Assembly: GCF_000332475.2 (NCBI RefSeq)
Contig: NZ_AOGX02000015.1
Span: 868,001-932,000 of the forward strand
Direction: 5' to 3'
Source: Leptospira yanagawae serovar Saopaulo str. Sao Paulo = ATCC 700523
GTDB lineage: Bacteria; Spirochaetota; Leptospiria; Leptospirales; Leptospiraceae
DNA length: 64,000 bases
Shown here in pieces: positions 9,161 to 20,049 of the stretch (position 1 is the first letter of the stretch; every line of letters starts with the position of its first letter). The translations under genes were made by a program, and so were the position numbers. Under the pieces are notes generated by a model that did no database searches, was not told where the DNA came from, and saw only the letters and a list, made by a program, of their open reading frames with translations.

Positions 9161-10762
9161 TTATAATTTATGAGAAAGGATCGTGTCTAGTCTGGATGGA
9201 GTTCTATCTTCAGGATAATCCGTACTATAATGCAATCCACGGCTCTCTTTGCGGAGTAATGCCGAACGAACGATGAGTTCTGCTACTTTCACTAAATTGC
9301 GAAGTTCCAATAAACCAAGAGATACCGTTGTTCTATTGTAATAGTCTTTCACTTCTTGTGAGATCAATTTTAAACGACGAAGGGCTCTTTCCAGTCGCAT
9401 ATCCGATCTTACAATCCCCACATAATTACTCATAATCGTTTTGATTTCGATTAAATCATGTGAAATGAGAACCCATTCTTCTGTATTGGTTGTTCCTTCT
9501 TTGTTCCAATCAGGTATCAAATCCGTTTCGCTTGAATACCCAAGTTTTCCTTGGGAACGTATGTCTTCTGCAATGCGATGTGAAAAAACCAAACATTCTA
9601 GTAAACTATTCGATGCCAATCGGTTTCCACCATGGACTCCCGTACAGGTGGTTTCACCACATGCATATAAGTCGGCAATATTCGTTCGACCTAAAAGATC
9701 AGTGGCAACTCCACCACACATATAATGGGCAGCTGGAACCACTGGGATCGGATCAGTTGTGATATCAATTCCTAGTTTTTTACACCTTTCATATATGGAA
9801 GGAAAATGGCTGATGATATCATTTGCAGGACGATGTGTGATATCGAGTAAAACATGTGGTTCTCCTCTCTTTTTCATCGTATCGTCGATTGCCCGCGCAA
9901 CAATATCTCTCGGTGCAAGTTCACCTAACGTATGGTAGTCTTTCATAAAAGGCCTTCCGCCAATTTCGCGAAGGATCCCACCATGGCCACGGACGGCTTC
10001 TGAAATTAAAAAACTATTGCCTTGTTCATGGAAAAGTGATGTAGGGTGGAACTGGTAAAATTCCATGTTTTTCACAATGGCACCAGCGCGGTAGGCACTT
10101 GCGACTCCATCCCCAGTGGCAATGTTTGGATTGGTTGTATGGAGATACACTTGGCCAGCACCACCTGTTGCCAAAATTGTTTTTTTAGCAAGAACAGGGA
10201 ATACCTCACCCGTTTCCGTATCTACAATATAGGCACCATAACATCGTAAAGGAAGATTGTCTTTATCCTTTAAATGGTGTTTGGTGATAAGATCAACACA
10301 GGCATGGTTTTCTAAGATCTGGATATTTTTATTTGCATGGACATGGTCGAGAAGAGATTGTTCAACCGCACTTCCCGTCCTATCGAGGGAATGGATGATG
10401 CGATTTTTACTATGGCCACCTTCGCGTGCTAAATCCAATTCACCAGTTTGATTTCGTGTAAATGGTACACCTAAATCTAAAAGTTCTTTTACCCGTGTTG
10501 GGCCTTCTTCTACAAGAACTCGTACTGCCTCTGGGTCACATAAACCTGCACCTGATTCTAAAGTATCTTTGATATGTTCTTCAAATTTATCTTTATCATC
10601 AAAAACAGAGGCAATCCCACCTTGTGCGTAATTGGTATTGGATTCATAGTCTGCCTTTTTGGTGACCACAACAACGGATCCGAGCGGCGCCAATTTCAAA
10701 GCCGTAAACAATCCACTTACACCGCTACCAATGATCAGAAAATCTGATTTAATTCGTGTCAC
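9161..10762 (-). CDS. nadB: L-aspartate oxidase
   Basis: A 533-residue FAD enzyme that oxidises L-aspartate to iminoaspartate, the first step of de novo NAD synthesis, in the cytoplasm. The N-terminus has the FAD-binding motif [16 protein letters not shown], then [11 protein letters not shown], the substrate-side segments [12 protein letters not shown] and [13 protein letters not shown], and the C-terminal flavin contact [19 protein letters not shown]. Length matches the usual ~540. The family also includes fumarate reductase and succinate dehydrogenase flavoproteins, but the length, ending and absence of partner subunits favour NadB. nadA and nadC are not in view. The protease gene lies 49 bp upstream on the same strand. 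Confidence 0.93.
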   Translation of the reverse strand: MTRIKSDFLIIGSGVSGLFTALKLAPLGSVVVVTKKADYESNTNYAQGGIASVFDDKDKFEEHIKDTLESGAGLCDPEAVRVLVEEGPTRVKELLDLGVPFTRNQTGELDLAREGGHSKNRIIHSLDRTGSAVEQSLLDHVHANKNIQILENHACVDLITKHHLKDKDNLPLRCYGAYIVDTETGEVFPVLAKKTILATGGAGQVYLHTTNPNIATGDGVASAYRAGAIVKNMEFYQFHPTSLFHEQGNSFLISEAVRGHGGILREIGGRPFMKDYHTLGELAPRDIVARAIDDTMKKRGEPHVLLDITHRPANDIISHFPSIYERCKKLGIDITTDPIPVVPAAHYMCGGVATDLLGRTNIADLYACGETTCTGVHGGNRLASNSLLECLVFSHRIAEDIRSQGKLGYSSETDLIPDWNKEGTTNTEEWVLISHDLIEIKTIMSNYVGIVRSDMRLERALRRLKLISQEVKDYYNRTTVSLGLLELRNLVKVAELIVRSALLRKESRGLHYSTDYPEDRTPSRLDTILSHKL

Positions 10763-10811
10763 ATTGTTTCCAATCTATATAATTCAAAATACAAACTTCT
10801 AAGTTAAATCC

Positions 10812-12653
10812 TTATTTTGAATTTAACATCCCTTCAATGTAATCCAAACTACGAATCAACATATAGTCAGGTTTGATGGCATCATTCGAATGTTCTTTTA
10901 AATATTGATCAGCCTTACCATTTTTCTTCGCATATTCTTTGATTGCGTTTAAGTTAAACTTGGATTTGACAACACCTTCGTGTGGGATGAGTGGTAAATG
11001 ATTCCACATATCCTCTTCACGGTAACGGAAAGGAAAGGATCCGTCAGCTTCTTCTGAAACTTCGATGTCTGGAGAAACCCCTACCACTTGGATGGTTTTT
11101 CCGGATGGAGAGTAATACCTTGCGTTTGTGATTTTTAGTAAGTAATTTGGGTTATTGTCCAAATGTTTTAAGGTTTGGACAGTTGCCTTCCCAAATGTAC
11201 GTTCTCCGAGTAAAATCCCTCTTCCATGGTGTTGGATGGCACTCGCAACAATTTCCGAAGCCGAAGCAGATTTTGAATTCATTAAAATGGCTAACGGAAG
11301 TTTTGTGATGTCTTTGATTTTTGCATACTTTTCATCATCACTTCTACCTGGTGTTCTTGTAGAAACAATCACACCTTTTTCGATGAACATATCTGCAATA
11401 TCCACTGCTAAATCCAAAAACCCACCAGAGTTTCCGCGAAGATCCAAAATAAGTGCTTTTAATGGTTTGCCATTTTCTTTTGCAGTGCGTTCCATTTCTG
11501 CAAATGCTTCCGCAATTTGTGTATCAATGGGTGGTTCCCCGTTGCCTGGTTTCACAAATCCTGTGAGTTTGATGTAAGCAACTTGAGGGTTTTCTTTTAC
11601 GAGGTGGTAGGTAACGTTTTTAATTGTAATCTTATCTCGAATCACTTCGATATCAAATTTGCCAGTGTTTCCCTTTCTTGAAATGGTTAACACAACTTTG
11701 GTGGCCTTTGGCCCTTTGATTTTTTTTACCACTTTATCTAATGATAAATTTTTGATGAGTTTTCCATCTACAGCAACAATGTTGTCTCCACTGCGGATCC
11801 CTGCTTTCAGAGCGGGGCTACCTTCCAATGGATTTTCTACGATGACTTCTCTGCTTCCTCCACCAGAAAGGATGGCACCGATCCCTTCAAAGGAACCATC
11901 GCTGATTTTGGACATGGACTCTTCCCATACTTCTTCCAAAAATACATTGGAGTGTGGGTCTAAGGAATTCAAATAACCATTTGCCGCAGCAACAAATACT
12001 TGTTCCATGCGAAATTCTTTCTTTTCGTCTTCCTCTTCTTCTGGAAGTTCACCATCAAGTTCGACAAGCCCTTTGAGAACTGGAGTTTTGTATGTTTCTA
12101 AGTTGTCATTGATATAAGCGATGACTCGATCAAAATCTTTCCGTGAAAAGTTGATTTCTTCCCAACGAGCAGAGATCACCGATTTTTTTAATTTTTCTTT
12201 TTCGATGAGTTTTTTGAGTTCTGGATCAGAGAGTTTTCTGTTTTCATTTTTTTTACGTTTCTCTTTTTGGATTTTTTCCACCTGAACGTAATCGGGATCA
12301 AAAATCACAAATTTATCAGAAGGAGAAATCTTAAACGTAGTCCCTGGCCAAAGGTCTTCCTTATCATCATACTTTTCTCGTTCTTTAAAATAACTTTCTG
12401 GGTAAATATAAAGTGGGTGAGGTAAACTTAAGAAAGCAAAACTAGCAGCATCGGTATAAGCTCGATTTACATTGATGTGTTTGTCGATGTAGAGTTTGTC
12501 AACGGTCCGAATGACAGTTTCAAAGTCTTTGTAATCAAATTTCGTTTCGGTTTTTTGAGCTTTTTTTGCTTCTGGTTCACAGGAAATAAACCCTACTGGA
12601 AGGGCAAAACTGAGAATGGTGAAAAAGGATAGTAGATAAACAAATCGTTTCAA
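10812..12653 (-). CDS. C-terminal processing peptidase (S41, Prc/CtpA type), lipoprotein
   Basis: A 613-residue periplasmic serine protease. The leader ends GFISC, with Cys25 as likely lipidation site. A charged helical N-terminal domain is followed by a PDZ domain (about 255-325, [12 protein letters not shown]) and the S41 catalytic domain (about 340-545). The Ser/Lys dyad is visible as Ser464 in KSASASE and Lys489 in FGKATVQ. Such enzymes trim C-termini of envelope proteins or cut peptidoglycan hydrolases. The long N-terminal domain is closer to Prc (tail-specific protease) than to short CtpA. The gene is followed by nadB on the same strand and starts divergently from the TPR lipoprotein at 12766. 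Confidence 0.9.
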   Translation of the reverse strand: MKRFVYLLSFFTILSFALPVGFISCEPEAKKAQKTETKFDYKDFETVIRTVDKLYIDKHINVNRAYTDAASFAFLSLPHPLYIYPESYFKEREKYDDKEDLWPGTTFKISPSDKFVIFDPDYVQVEKIQKEKRKKNENRKLSDPELKKLIEKEKLKKSVISARWEEINFSRKDFDRVIAYINDNLETYKTPVLKGLVELDGELPEEEEDEKKEFRMEQVFVAAANGYLNSLDPHSNVFLEEVWEESMSKISDGSFEGIGAILSGGGSREVIVENPLEGSPALKAGIRSGDNIVAVDGKLIKNLSLDKVVKKIKGPKATKVVLTISRKGNTGKFDIEVIRDKITIKNVTYHLVKENPQVAYIKLTGFVKPGNGEPPIDTQIAEAFAEMERTAKENGKPLKALILDLRGNSGGFLDLAVDIADMFIEKGVIVSTRTPGRSDDEKYAKIKDITKLPLAILMNSKSASASEIVASAIQHHGRGILLGERTFGKATVQTLKHLDNNPNYLLKITNARYYSPSGKTIQVVGVSPDIEVSEEADGSFPFRYREEDMWNHLPLIPHEGVVKSKFNLNAIKEYAKKNGKADQYLKEHSNDAIKPDYMLIRSLDYIEGMLNSK

Positions 12654-12765
12654 GGGATCTCTCGTAAAGTGGATAGATTATCCTAAGAATTTCCGAATTT
12701 CCAGTGTAGGCAACACAAAAAAAATTGGGACAAAACTAGGACACACGTATATCATAGACGGTGGC

Positions 12766-13773
12766 ATGCGCGCATTGGTTGTCCTGATTTTCGCCCTTTC
12801 TTTCGGGTTTTGTTCCTCGGAACCTGGTAAGAATCCCAATCGTAATCCTTACAGCTTGGATACCTTACTTTTTTTGGAAGAGGTTTTGCTCGATGTATGG
12901 GAAAATCCATCGGCTAAAGAAGATGCCATGTCTCGTCTAAGGTATGTTTGTCGAACAAAAGATACTGATGATGGATATTTGTGTTATATGTGGGGTCTAC
13001 TCGAATTCCAAAGAGGGAATTACAACGAAAGTTACACTGGTTTTCGAAAAGCCTTAGACAAAAGTCCAAATGACACACTTTACAAAAACATGATGCGAAT
13101 CTCCGCAGAGAAATCCGGAAACCTTTCCGATCTCAAATCTCATTCGTATGATGGAGACGTACTTGCTACCCTTTCGGAATTGGAAATTGGCTGCCGTGAG
13201 GGCAAAACTGAAGTGTACCCTAAATTTCAATTTTTAATCACGCGGGGAGTGTTCACAAAGGAATCGTTAAAACGGGGATCTTTTGTGAATTGTTTTCAGT
13301 CATTAGAAACAAACGAACAAATTGCACTCTTAAAAGAAGTGAAAAACGCCAATGTATCTTACAGAGAACGACTGTTGGCTGACCAAATGAAAACGGATCC
13401 CTTTACCAAAATTTGGGACACTTCTGGATTTCACAGAGGTGACTCTGCAAAAGAAATGGTGGGTGCGACTGCCAGTGCTGTCACTGCCAATGTAGGTGAG
13501 GGTTCTGGAGTGAATGTTTCGGGGGGATTCGGTTCTACCCGTTCCCAAACACTGATCACTGATGCTTGGAAAAAGGTAAAATTGGCTTCGAGCTCCGGCA
13601 ATGAAACATTAGCAAAAGAAGCTTTAAAACAATTTTTAACGGAAGTGCAAGGGAACAAACGAAAGGGAAAATCAGAAGCGATGATGGCAGAGGCCCTGCA
13701 ACGAGCAGCAAAACTCCTCATCGAACAAGACCCTCAGTATGTTAAGATCCGCTCCCTTGCGAAAGAACTCTAA
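12766..13773 (+). CDS. TPR-containing lipoprotein
   Basis: A 335-residue protein with a short leader ending LSFGFC (Cys17 a plausible lipid site). One clear tetratricopeptide-like pair follows (YMWGLLEFQRGNYNESYTGF, RKALDKSPNDTLYKNMM). The C-terminal part has a Gly/Ala/Ser-rich linker (about residues 226-262) and a helical end. Its 3' end overlaps the convergent pdxJ gene by 32 bp. Probably an envelope scaffold protein; no specific function is recognised. Confidence 0.6.
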   Translation: MRALVVLIFALSFGFCSSEPGKNPNRNPYSLDTLLFLEEVLLDVWENPSAKEDAMSRLRYVCRTKDTDDGYLCYMWGLLEFQRGNYNESYTGFRKALDKSPNDTLYKNMMRISAEKSGNLSDLKSHSYDGDVLATLSELEIGCREGKTEVYPKFQFLITRGVFTKESLKRGSFVNCFQSLETNEQIALLKEVKNANVSYRERLLADQMKTDPFTKIWDTSGFHRGDSAKEMVGATASAVTANVGEGSGVNVSGGFGSTRSQTLITDAWKKVKLASSSGNETLAKEALKQFLTEVQGNKRKGKSEAMMAEALQRAAKLLIEQDPQYVKIRSLAKEL

Positions 13774-14542
13774 GATAGTCTTTTACCGTTTTTTCCAGTC
13801 CATCCACAAGGCTTTGTGAAATCAACCTGTGTCCAATGGATACTTCTTTCAAATAAGGCAGTTTTGCAAAAACTAACAAATTATTTGTATCCAAATCGTG
13901 GCCAGCATTCACAGCTAATCCCAGTTTGTTTGCTTCCATAGCCGCTTTCTGGTAAGAATCAAAAATTTTCATTCCTTCGCTTTTGGAAACATCATAGGCA
14001 TGGGCAAAAGGTCCCGTGTAGAGTTCAATCCGTTCGGCTCCAAGAGCGACTACTTGATCATAAAATCGAAAATCCGTTTCCATAAACAAAGAAACTCGGA
14101 TCCCTTCGACCCGTAAGGTTTTTACAATTGGTTGTAAGGATTTGAATGTTGTGGGATCTCCAAAATCAAAACCGTGGTCAGAAGTGATTTCCCCAGGTTT
14201 TACTGGAACCAGTGTGGCTTGGTCAGGTTTCGCTTTCAGCACAAGCTCCAAAAAGCGTTCACTTGGTTCGCCTTCGATATTGTATTCTTTTTTAGAAAAT
14301 CCTAATTTAGTAATTTTTTCGTTGTAAGAATGTAAAAACTCCTGTAATTCGAATACATCTTGTTTGGTGATATGCCTTTCGTCTGTACGTGGGTGAACAG
14401 TGATCCCATGAGCACCTGAATCCAAGATGAGTTCTGATAATTGTAAGAGATGGGGGAGAGATCCCCCACGTGAATTGCGGAGAGTGGCGATCTTATTGAC
14501 ATTGACACTTAATTGGGTCATAGGAAAAAAAAAACTTTTCAT
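13742..14542 (-). CDS. pdxJ: Pyridoxine 5'-phosphate synthase
   Basis: A 266-residue TIM-barrel enzyme that joins 3-amino-2-oxopropyl phosphate and 1-deoxyxylulose 5-phosphate to make pyridoxine phosphate. Diagnostic motifs are [17 protein letters not shown] at the N-terminus, [34 protein letters not shown] and the late [11 protein letters not shown] with SIGHRLI. It is slightly longer than the E. coli enzyme (243) because of an N-terminal extension; the Met eight residues in ([10 protein letters not shown]) is the likelier start. It converges on the TPR lipoprotein gene with a 32-bp overlap. Confidence 0.93.
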   Translation of the reverse strand: MKSFFFPMTQLSVNVNKIATLRNSRGGSLPHLLQLSELILDSGAHGITVHPRTDERHITKQDVFELQEFLHSYNEKITKLGFSKKEYNIEGEPSERFLELVLKAKPDQATLVPVKPGEITSDHGFDFGDPTTFKSLQPIVKTLRVEGIRVSLFMETDFRFYDQVVALGAERIELYTGPFAHAYDVSKSEGMKIFDSYQKAAMEANKLGLAVNAGHDLDTNNLLVFAKLPYLKEVSIGHRLISQSLVDGLEKTVKDYLRVLSQGSGS

Positions 14543-14625
14543 TAATTTTCATCCAGGAGAAAACCGTCCAATTTCAAAAAGGTTGTCCCAGAGAGGGGAT
14601 TCCCAAAACTGTCAAAAGTACGTTT

Positions 14626-15129
14626 ATGGTCGCAAAAAAAGCAGCAAAGAAGCAGGCCCCACCCAAAAAGAAGGTGGTAGCCAAAGAAAAGTCAACTAAG
14701 GACACAAAGTCCTCTTCCCCGAAGGAAGATAACAAAAAGGCGGGAGCCGGGTCAAAAACCCCTGCAACCAAGGCGAAAGCTGTGCCAGCACAGAAAACAG
14801 CCCAAGCCACAAAGGAGAAACAAGCTCCAGGGGCAAAACCTCCTGCAGTGAAAATCGATCCGAACAACCCACTCGGAAAGAAATTCAGCTGTTACTCCTG
14901 TGGAACGAAGTTTTATGATTTGAACAAACCCGAAAAAAAATGCCCCAAATGTGGAGCTGACCAGTTGGCAAAACCAGCGATCAAATCCCGAATGGCTGCC
15001 ATTCGCAGTTCGGAATACGAAGTGGAAGAAGAGGAAGAACCAGTCATTGAAGATGATGAACTCTTAGAAGAAACGGAAGAATTAGAAGAGGCCGAAGAAG
15101 AGGAGGTCGTTGCCGAGGAAGAGGAGTGA
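14626..15129 (+). CDS. FYDLN-acid family zinc-ribbon protein
   Basis: A 167-residue protein in three parts: a Lys/Ala/Pro-rich basic head (about 1-75), a zinc ribbon with CYSCG and CPKCG around the hallmark FYDLN (about 86-110), and a tail that is almost continuous glutamate. This matches the FYDLN-acid family, whose role is unknown. The bipolar charge suggests nucleic-acid or ribosome contact at the head; that is inference. Its stop overlaps the GTG start of miaA (GTGA), so the two are likely co-translated. Confidence 0.85.
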   Translation: MVAKKAAKKQAPPKKKVVAKEKSTKDTKSSSPKEDNKKAGAGSKTPATKAKAVPAQKTAQATKEKQAPGAKPPAVKIDPNNPLGKKFSCYSCGTKFYDLNKPEKKCPKCGADQLAKPAIKSRMAAIRSSEYEVEEEEEPVIEDDELLEETEELEEAEEEEVVAEEEE

Positions 15130-16016
15130 TCCTTCCCATCCTTGGTGGACCTACCGGTTCTGGAAAAACCTCTCTTTCGCAAGCACTCGACCCAAAACGT
15201 TTTGAAATTGTTTCTTTTGACTCGCGCCAAGTCTACCGGGACCTTCCGGTAGGCACAACGGCACCCACTCCCCAAGAATCTTCCACCATACGACATTGGC
15301 TCGTCGGTTTTTTAAACGCTGATGAAAGTATCAATGCAAACCAATTTTCTCTTTTAGCCCGTGAGGCAATTGGAGACATCCAAAGTCGTGGAAAAATTCC
15401 TTTCCTCATAGGAGGAACTGGGTTTTACCTACGAGCATTTTTACTCGGTATGTATCCCGTACCAAATGTACCCATGGAAACAAAAGAGTATGTAGCCAAA
15501 CTCTCTTTAGAGGAAGCAAGGGACCTCTTAGAGAAAAAAGATCCAAAAGCAATGGAATCCCTATTTGCCCAAGATGGATACCGGATCAAACGTGCTTTGG
15601 AGGTTGTACTCACAGGAGTTTTGTGGTCAGATGTTTCCAAAGAAACGGTGGGTGGGTATTTGGAAGACCATCCTCAAGTAAAACTCATTGGCCATTGGAT
15701 GGATTGGCCTAGAGAAATTCTGTACAAACGAATCAACAGGCGTGTCGAAGAAATCGCAAGTGCAATGTTAGAGGAAACGAAAGTTGTGGTTTCTAAGTAT
15801 GGACCAGGCTGTCCTGGCCTACGCACCTTAGGTTACAATTTTGCGCTTGCATTCCTAAATGGAATGATAGACAGTAATACATTCATTGAACAGCTGGCGC
15901 AAAGTCATAGAAATTATGCGAAGAGGCAAATTACTTGGTTCAAAAAAGAATCATTCCTTTCGCCCATTTCTTATGATGCCGCTGTCCAACTGTATACAAA
16001 TATAGAACAAAGATAG
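15126..16016 (+). CDS. miaA: tRNA dimethylallyltransferase
   Basis: A 296-residue enzyme adding dimethylallyl to A37 of tRNAs that read UNN codons. The P-loop is [13 protein letters not shown], followed by the conserved [19 protein letters not shown] and later [15 protein letters not shown]; the end has [12 protein letters not shown]. The GTG start overlaps the FYDLN stop. hfq follows 21 bp downstream, as in many bacteria where miaA-hfq form one transcript. Confidence 0.95.
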   Translation: MILPILGGPTGSGKTSLSQALDPKRFEIVSFDSRQVYRDLPVGTTAPTPQESSTIRHWLVGFLNADESINANQFSLLAREAIGDIQSRGKIPFLIGGTGFYLRAFLLGMYPVPNVPMETKEYVAKLSLEEARDLLEKKDPKAMESLFAQDGYRIKRALEVVLTGVLWSDVSKETVGGYLEDHPQVKLIGHWMDWPREILYKRINRRVEEIASAMLEETKVVVSKYGPGCPGLRTLGYNFALAFLNGMIDSNTFIEQLAQSHRNYAKRQITWFKKESFLSPISYDAAVQLYTNIEQR

Positions 16017-16037
16017 AGAGAACACTCGGGATTTCCA

Positions 16038-16289
16038 ATGTCGGCAAAAAACAACATCCAAGACCAACTTCTAAACACAGCAAGAAAGGAGAAAATAGAT
16101 CTCACCATCTACCTGTTAAATGGAGTGCCATTAAAAGGAAAGGTTGTCAGTTTTGACAATTTCACCATCATTTTAGAAAACGAAAACAAACAGAATTTGG
16201 TCTACAAACACGCCATTTCTACCATCATTCCGGCAAAACCGATCAAACTCCACAGCGAGGAAACACCGAAAGAAGCAGGTGGGGCATAA
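16038..16289 (+). CDS. hfq: RNA chaperone Hfq
   Basis: An 83-residue Sm-like protein. Sm1 is [20 protein letters not shown] through [18 protein letters not shown], and Sm2 is the diagnostic YKHAIST. Hexameric Hfq binds U-rich small RNAs on the proximal face through this motif. The C-terminal tail after IIPAKP is short (about 18 residues), so the long disordered tail of E. coli Hfq is missing. The position after miaA is the classical one. Confidence 0.95.
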   Translation: MSAKNNIQDQLLNTARKEKIDLTIYLLNGVPLKGKVVSFDNFTIILENENKQNLVYKHAISTIIPAKPIKLHSEETPKEAGGA

Positions 16290-16341
16290 CTCTTTTCTAG
16301 TTTTCCTCTCTTTCCCTTTCTAAATTCTGGTTCCAAACCCT

Positions 16342-17412
16342 ATGGCAAAATTACCAAAAGAATCCCCAGTGGTTCTGATTATGGCGGGAGGAAAGGGAGA
16401 GAGGTTTTGGCCTCGTTCCCGCACCAATTCCCCTAAACAGCTCCAAAAAGTATATTCTAACAAAACCCTCTTAAAGGAGACCATTGACAGGGCCCTTACC
16501 ATCACCTCTCTTGATCGGATCTACATTGGAACCAATGCCAATCTCAAAGCGGAAATCTTAAAAAAAGATCCAAAATTCCCATCGGGCAATTTCATCATCG
16601 AACCAGAGGGGAAAAATACAGCCCCCATCATTGCCCTTTCGGCCCTTTACTTCCAAAAAAAATATGGAAACCCCAATCTCATCGTTTTATCTGCAGATGC
16701 CTTCATTGATCCCATCAGAGAATTCACAAAAACCATTGAAGAGGCTCTGTACGAAACGGCCAATGGAATGGTTTTACTGGGGGTCAAACCAAACCGACCC
16801 GAAGTGGGGTATGGTTATATCAGCACAGGTAAGCCAACTGATGTTGGTTATACGGTAAAAGCATTTTTTGAAAAACCTGATTTTAAAACCGCACTCAAAT
16901 ACATCAAAAAAAAGAATTTTTATTGGAATCCAGGGATTTTCCTTTTCCGAACGGAAACCATTCTTTCAGAACTCGAACGCCATGCCCCACATATCCTTGG
17001 TCCTTTGAAAAGTGGATTTCCATTTAAGAACTTTGGGGATTTGAAAACTGCATTCCAAATGTTGCCTTCGGAAGCAATCGATACTGCCATCATGGAAAAA
17101 TCGAATCGTATTCGTATGGTAGAAGCAACCTTCAATTGGGATGATGTCGGATCTTGGATGTCACTCGAACGAATTTTACCTGGTGACAAAGAGAAAAACC
17201 ACCACCAAGGAAAGGAAGTGCATTACCACAAAGCATCAGGGAATATTTCATCTGTTCAAAAAGAGCTCATTGCCTTTCTTGGTGTGAAAGATCTCATCGT
17301 TGTGGAAGAACCGGATGTACTCCTTGTGACCTCACGAGAAGGTGTGGGTGAGATCAAAGCGATGTTATCCAATATGCGGAAAAATAAAGTTTTACAAAAG
17401 TACCTCGACTAG
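16342..17412 (+). CDS. manC: Mannose-1-phosphate guanylyltransferase
   Basis: A 356-residue nucleotidyltransferase making GDP-mannose for surface glycans. The N-terminal signature [14 protein letters not shown] is followed by PKQLQKV and the specificity region [13 protein letters not shown]. Further on are the metal aspartate region VLSADAFI and [12 protein letters not shown], typical of the mannose enzymes. The C-terminal isomerase cupin of bifunctional ManC/AlgA is absent, so this is the short, transferase-only type. It is read in line after hfq with a 52-bp gap and has no obvious ribosome-binding site. Confidence 0.88.
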   Translation: MAKLPKESPVVLIMAGGKGERFWPRSRTNSPKQLQKVYSNKTLLKETIDRALTITSLDRIYIGTNANLKAEILKKDPKFPSGNFIIEPEGKNTAPIIALSALYFQKKYGNPNLIVLSADAFIDPIREFTKTIEEALYETANGMVLLGVKPNRPEVGYGYISTGKPTDVGYTVKAFFEKPDFKTALKYIKKKNFYWNPGIFLFRTETILSELERHAPHILGPLKSGFPFKNFGDLKTAFQMLPSEAIDTAIMEKSNRIRMVEATFNWDDVGSWMSLERILPGDKEKNHHQGKEVHYHKASGNISSVQKELIAFLGVKDLIVVEEPDVLLVTSREGVGEIKAMLSNMRKNKVLQKYLD

Positions 17413-17449
17413 AAATTTGACAGAACAGGCTTGATATAAGGAGGAAGGA

Positions 17450-17542
17450 ATGCCTTCCGGAAAAAAGAGAAAGCGCAGAAAAATCGCAACCCACAAACGT
17501 AAGAAAAAACGCAGAGCCAACAGACACAAAAAGAAGAAATAA
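17450..17542 (+). CDS. 30-residue basic protein, AURKAIP1/COX24-like
   Basis: A very short ORF with an excellent ribosome-binding site (AAGGAGG at 17438-17444). It encodes MPSGKKRKRRKIATHKRKKR followed by RANRHKKKK. The KRKRRKIATHKRKKR pattern is the conserved core of the tiny AURKAIP1/COX24-domain proteins found in Bacteroidetes and spirochaetes, related to the small-subunit ribosomal protein bS22/mS38. It probably sits on the small ribosomal subunit. Standard length filters would miss it. Confidence 0.8.
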   Translation: MPSGKKRKRRKIATHKRKKKRRANRHKKKK

Positions 17543-17583
17543 TCTTTCTTCAGTGACTTAATGTTTCCTCCGATAGGTTTGTT

Positions 17584-18321
17584 ATGAAACAAGTCTGGAG
17601 GAAACAGAAACCCCGCACACCCGGTTTCATCCGAGCATTTACCATGGAAACACCTCTCGGGGATGTCCTGGAGGCTGAGTTTAATTTTCACGAACGACTC
17701 GTTCGTTTATCTGTCGAAATCAAAGAAGAGAAAGGTCGTATGTACGGAGCCACCGTGAAAAACGGAACCGTGCAATCCGAGAAGGACATTACTTCTGGGC
17801 GTGCCTATCCGGTCTTTCGTAAGATTTGGCCATTTCGCGAATACTTTAGTTCTCTCCCTGACAAAGATATGTTGGCGACTCTGGGCGGAGCGTATGAAAT
17901 TTACCCTCCCTTCCAACCAGAGGTTTCGGAAAAAAAACGAAACGCTCGCGGACCAATGGAGTCGGCACTATTCCCGTCTACCCGGTATGATTCCATCTTT
18001 GGGATTGTCCGTGAGACAAAGTTCCAACGTTGGAGAAGGGAACGAAGAGAGGCGAGAGAAGCGCGAGGATCGCTCTGGACACGTTTCAAACGAAGGGTCT
18101 GGGGAGATTTGCAAGATATCTGTCTGGGCGTTGGATTTGGCTGTTTGGTCTATTATGTATATTATGATTATGTCGTATTAGGTCTCTGTTTGGGAATCTT
18201 AGGGATGGTCGCAGGCCTACTGGATTTTCTTGTGAGAAAACGTTCTGTCCTGATGACAAAAGTGTTGTCATTTCTCAGTTTCGGTTCATATTTTTTCTAC
18301 AACGGCTACGTCTATTTTTAG
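17584..18321 (+). CDS. Uncharacterised membrane protein
   Basis: A 245-residue protein, cytoplasmic in its first ~170 residues, rich in Arg/Glu/Lys (for example FQRWRRERREAREARGSLW). Two or three hydrophobic helices with many Tyr and Gly follow (LGVGFGCLVYYVYYDYVV onward). No family is recognised. It lies between the small ribosomal-type protein and cheW in the same direction, 21 bp before cheW, so it may be cotranscribed with it. Confidence 0.5.
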   Translation: MKQVWRKQKPRTPGFIRAFTMETPLGDVLEAEFNFHERLVRLSVEIKEEKGRMYGATVKNGTVQSEKDITSGRAYPVFRKIWPFREYFSSLPDKDMLATLGGAYEIYPPFQPEVSEKKRNARGPMESALFPSTRYDSIFGIVRETKFQRWRRERREAREARGSLWTRFKRRVWGDLQDICLGVGFGCLVYYVYYDYVVLGLCLGILGMVAGLLDFLVRKRSVLMTKVLSFLSFGSYFFYNGYVYF

Positions 18322-18342
18322 ACGCAAGTAGTAGAAATTGAT

Positions 18343-18819
18343 ATGGCAAAAGAAACATCCCAAGCAAACCAATTCATCCATGAGCAGTACATCATATTCA
18401 ATTTGGGCGATGAAGAGTATGCCATCCCCATCACAATTGTTGAAGAAATTGTAAAAATCACAAACCTAATCCGAGTTCCACAATCGAAAAGTTATTTTGC
18501 CGGGATCATGGACATCCGAGGCAAAGTTGTCCGGATGATTGATCTTGCCAAACGTTTGAATATCAAAAATGTTTCGGAGACTTCTGATCGTGCGATTGTC
18601 ATCAATGTGTCAGGTAAATCGATTGGGGTCATCGTGGACAAAGTGTCACATGTGGTGCATTTTCCCGCCAACCAAGTGGACCCACCTCCTCCATCAGTCA
18701 AAGGGATTTCCTCACGTTACATCACAGGTGTAGGTAAAAAAGATAACCGGTTCATCATCCTCATCGATATCGAAAAAATCCTCACTGTCGAAGAGATGAC
18801 GGAACTTGCTACCGTCTAA
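18343..18819 (+). CDS. cheW: Chemotaxis adaptor CheW
   Basis: A 158-residue CheW-domain protein linking chemoreceptors to the CheA kinase. Diagnostic segments are [20 protein letters not shown] near the start, [18 protein letters not shown] in the middle, and [22 protein letters not shown] with the late [12 protein letters not shown]. No CheA, CheY or CheB is adjacent; the nearest receptor gene is the frameshifted one at 1.7 kb. The first ~18 residues are an extension before the domain. Confidence 0.92.
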   Translation: MAKETSQANQFIHEQYIIFNLGDEEYAIPITIVEEIVKITNLIRVPQSKSYFAGIMDIRGKVVRMIDLAKRLNIKNVSETSDRAIVINVSGKSIGVIVDKVSHVVHFPANQVDPPPPSVKGISSRYITGVGKKDNRFIILIDIEKILTVEEMTELATV

Positions 18820-18932
18820 CATCGGTAAGCCTGATGGGAGTGGATTCAAATTGATTCAATTGATTGAGGTTCCGCTGATGCAAATCAGTGAGATTTCCAT
18901 TGTTTACGTTTTAGTCCAAAGTTAAAAAAACA

Positions 18933-19649
18933 ATGATCATCTCTAAATTTTATTACTTACGGAAAAACTTATACTCCATGGCGGAACTTGTTTTGGAACA
19001 AGTGATCCTTCTCAGTGAAGCATTGGAGGCTGATGATTATGAACAAGCACTCAAAATTGTCGAACGAGATGATCTCATCGATGATTTAGAAAAGGAAAAT
19101 GATAACCTTTCCCAAAATGCCATCTTAGAAGCGGTGAGTAACCGAAACATTCTTGGGATGGGAGATGTGGACAATGATATCGTTTTAAAAAAAGACCCAT
19201 TACGGTTTGCCCTTTCAGCGATCCGGATCACAAGGAACATGGAACGAATGGGAGACCAAGTGGTGAACTGTGCGGATGTGTTCCGTCATAAAACCATTCG
19301 CAAAGGTCTTTTTAAAAATGAAGAACCGATGACCTTAATATTGTCTCGGGTCACCACACTTGCGGGAATGGCGATTGAATCCCTTGTGGAAGAAAAAGAA
19401 AGGTTTATGGGAAGTGTGAATTCTCTAGAAGATGAGTTGAACGATCTTTGTGACCAAGCCTTCCAAAAGTATAGAGCCGTTCCAGATATGGAAAAACAAG
19501 AATTTGCCGATGTGTATCGGATCATTCTCGCATTGGAGCGGTTAGGTGACTATGCGGTGAACGTAGCAGAGGAACTTGTTCGTCTCAATACAGGAAAAGA
19601 CATACGACATTTGGAAAATGTAAAATCGAAACCGGCTCAATATCCGTAA
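18933..19649 (+). CDS. phoU: PhoU-like phosphate regulator
   Basis: A 238-residue all-helical protein with two PhoU repeats. Each carries the E/DxxxD metal pattern: [19 protein letters not shown] in the first repeat, [20 protein letters not shown] between, and [19 protein letters not shown] in the second. PhoU shuts off phosphate uptake and the PhoR/PhoB response; no pst or pho genes are adjacent here. The translation start could be ATG 18933 or ATG 18978 (MAELVLEQ). The gap 18820-18932 shows no clear signal. Confidence 0.85.
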   Translation: MIISKFYYLRKNLYSMAELVLEQVILLSEALEADDYEQALKIVERDDLIDDLEKENDNLSQNAILEAVSNRNILGMGDVDNDIVLKKDPLRFALSAIRITRNMERMGDQVVNCADVFRHKTIRKGLFKNEEPMTLILSRVTTLAGMAIESLVEEKERFMGSVNSLEDELNDLCDQAFQKYRAVPDMEKQEFADVYRIILALERLGDYAVNVAEELVRLNTGKDIRHLENVKSKPAQYP

Positions 19650-19699
19650 GCAAAATTTCTCATTGTCGAATTGAACAAAGAATTATCTTTGTTTAAATT

Positions 19700-20029
19700 A
19701 TGATTTCTGCTACCTTTATCTTCAAACAAAAATCTACTGATATTGAATTTGAAACCTTAGATCATTCCATAGAAAAATTTGTAACAAACCATCCTGAATA
19801 TTTAGGAAGAGACCAATGGTCAAACCAGGAAAAAGGAATTTTAGCAGTTGTGTATTACTTTCAATCCGAAAAAGGACTGGCTGCATTAAAAACATTTTCC
19901 GAACATAAAGAAGCGAAATCCAAATATGACAAATGGTATGAAGGATACAAAGTGATCATCTCACAAGTATTACATACGTATGGTGACGGTAATTTGGATC
20001 ATTCGATTCTAGATAGATCAGAAATTTAA
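19700..20029 (+). CDS. Small protein with ABM-like fold
   Basis: A 109-residue soluble protein. The arrangement ISATFIFKQ, GILAVVYYFQSEKGLAALK, HKEAKSKYDKWYEGYKVIIS suggests a dimeric alpha/beta barrel of the antibiotic-biosynthesis-monooxygenase type, but no catalytic motif can be named. An AT-only hairpin (AACAAAG/CTTTGTT, 19674-19693) lies immediately upstream of the ATG and might limit translation. It is convergent to the hybrid-kinase pseudogene, 20 bp away. Confidence 0.5.
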   Translation: MISATFIFKQKSTDIEFETLDHSIEKFVTNHPEYLGRDQWSNQEKGILAVVYYFQSEKGLAALKTFSEHKEAKSKYDKWYEGYKVIISQVLHTYGDGNLDHSILDRSEI

Positions 20030-20049
20030 GTTCGCTCAAAAATAGTAGA

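Noticed and set aside
14913..15296. Minus-strand frame rich in serine opposite the FYDLN tail
   Set aside because: It is the antisense shadow of a glutamate-codon run (GAA/GAG reads as TTC/CTC or TCT/TCC on the other strand).
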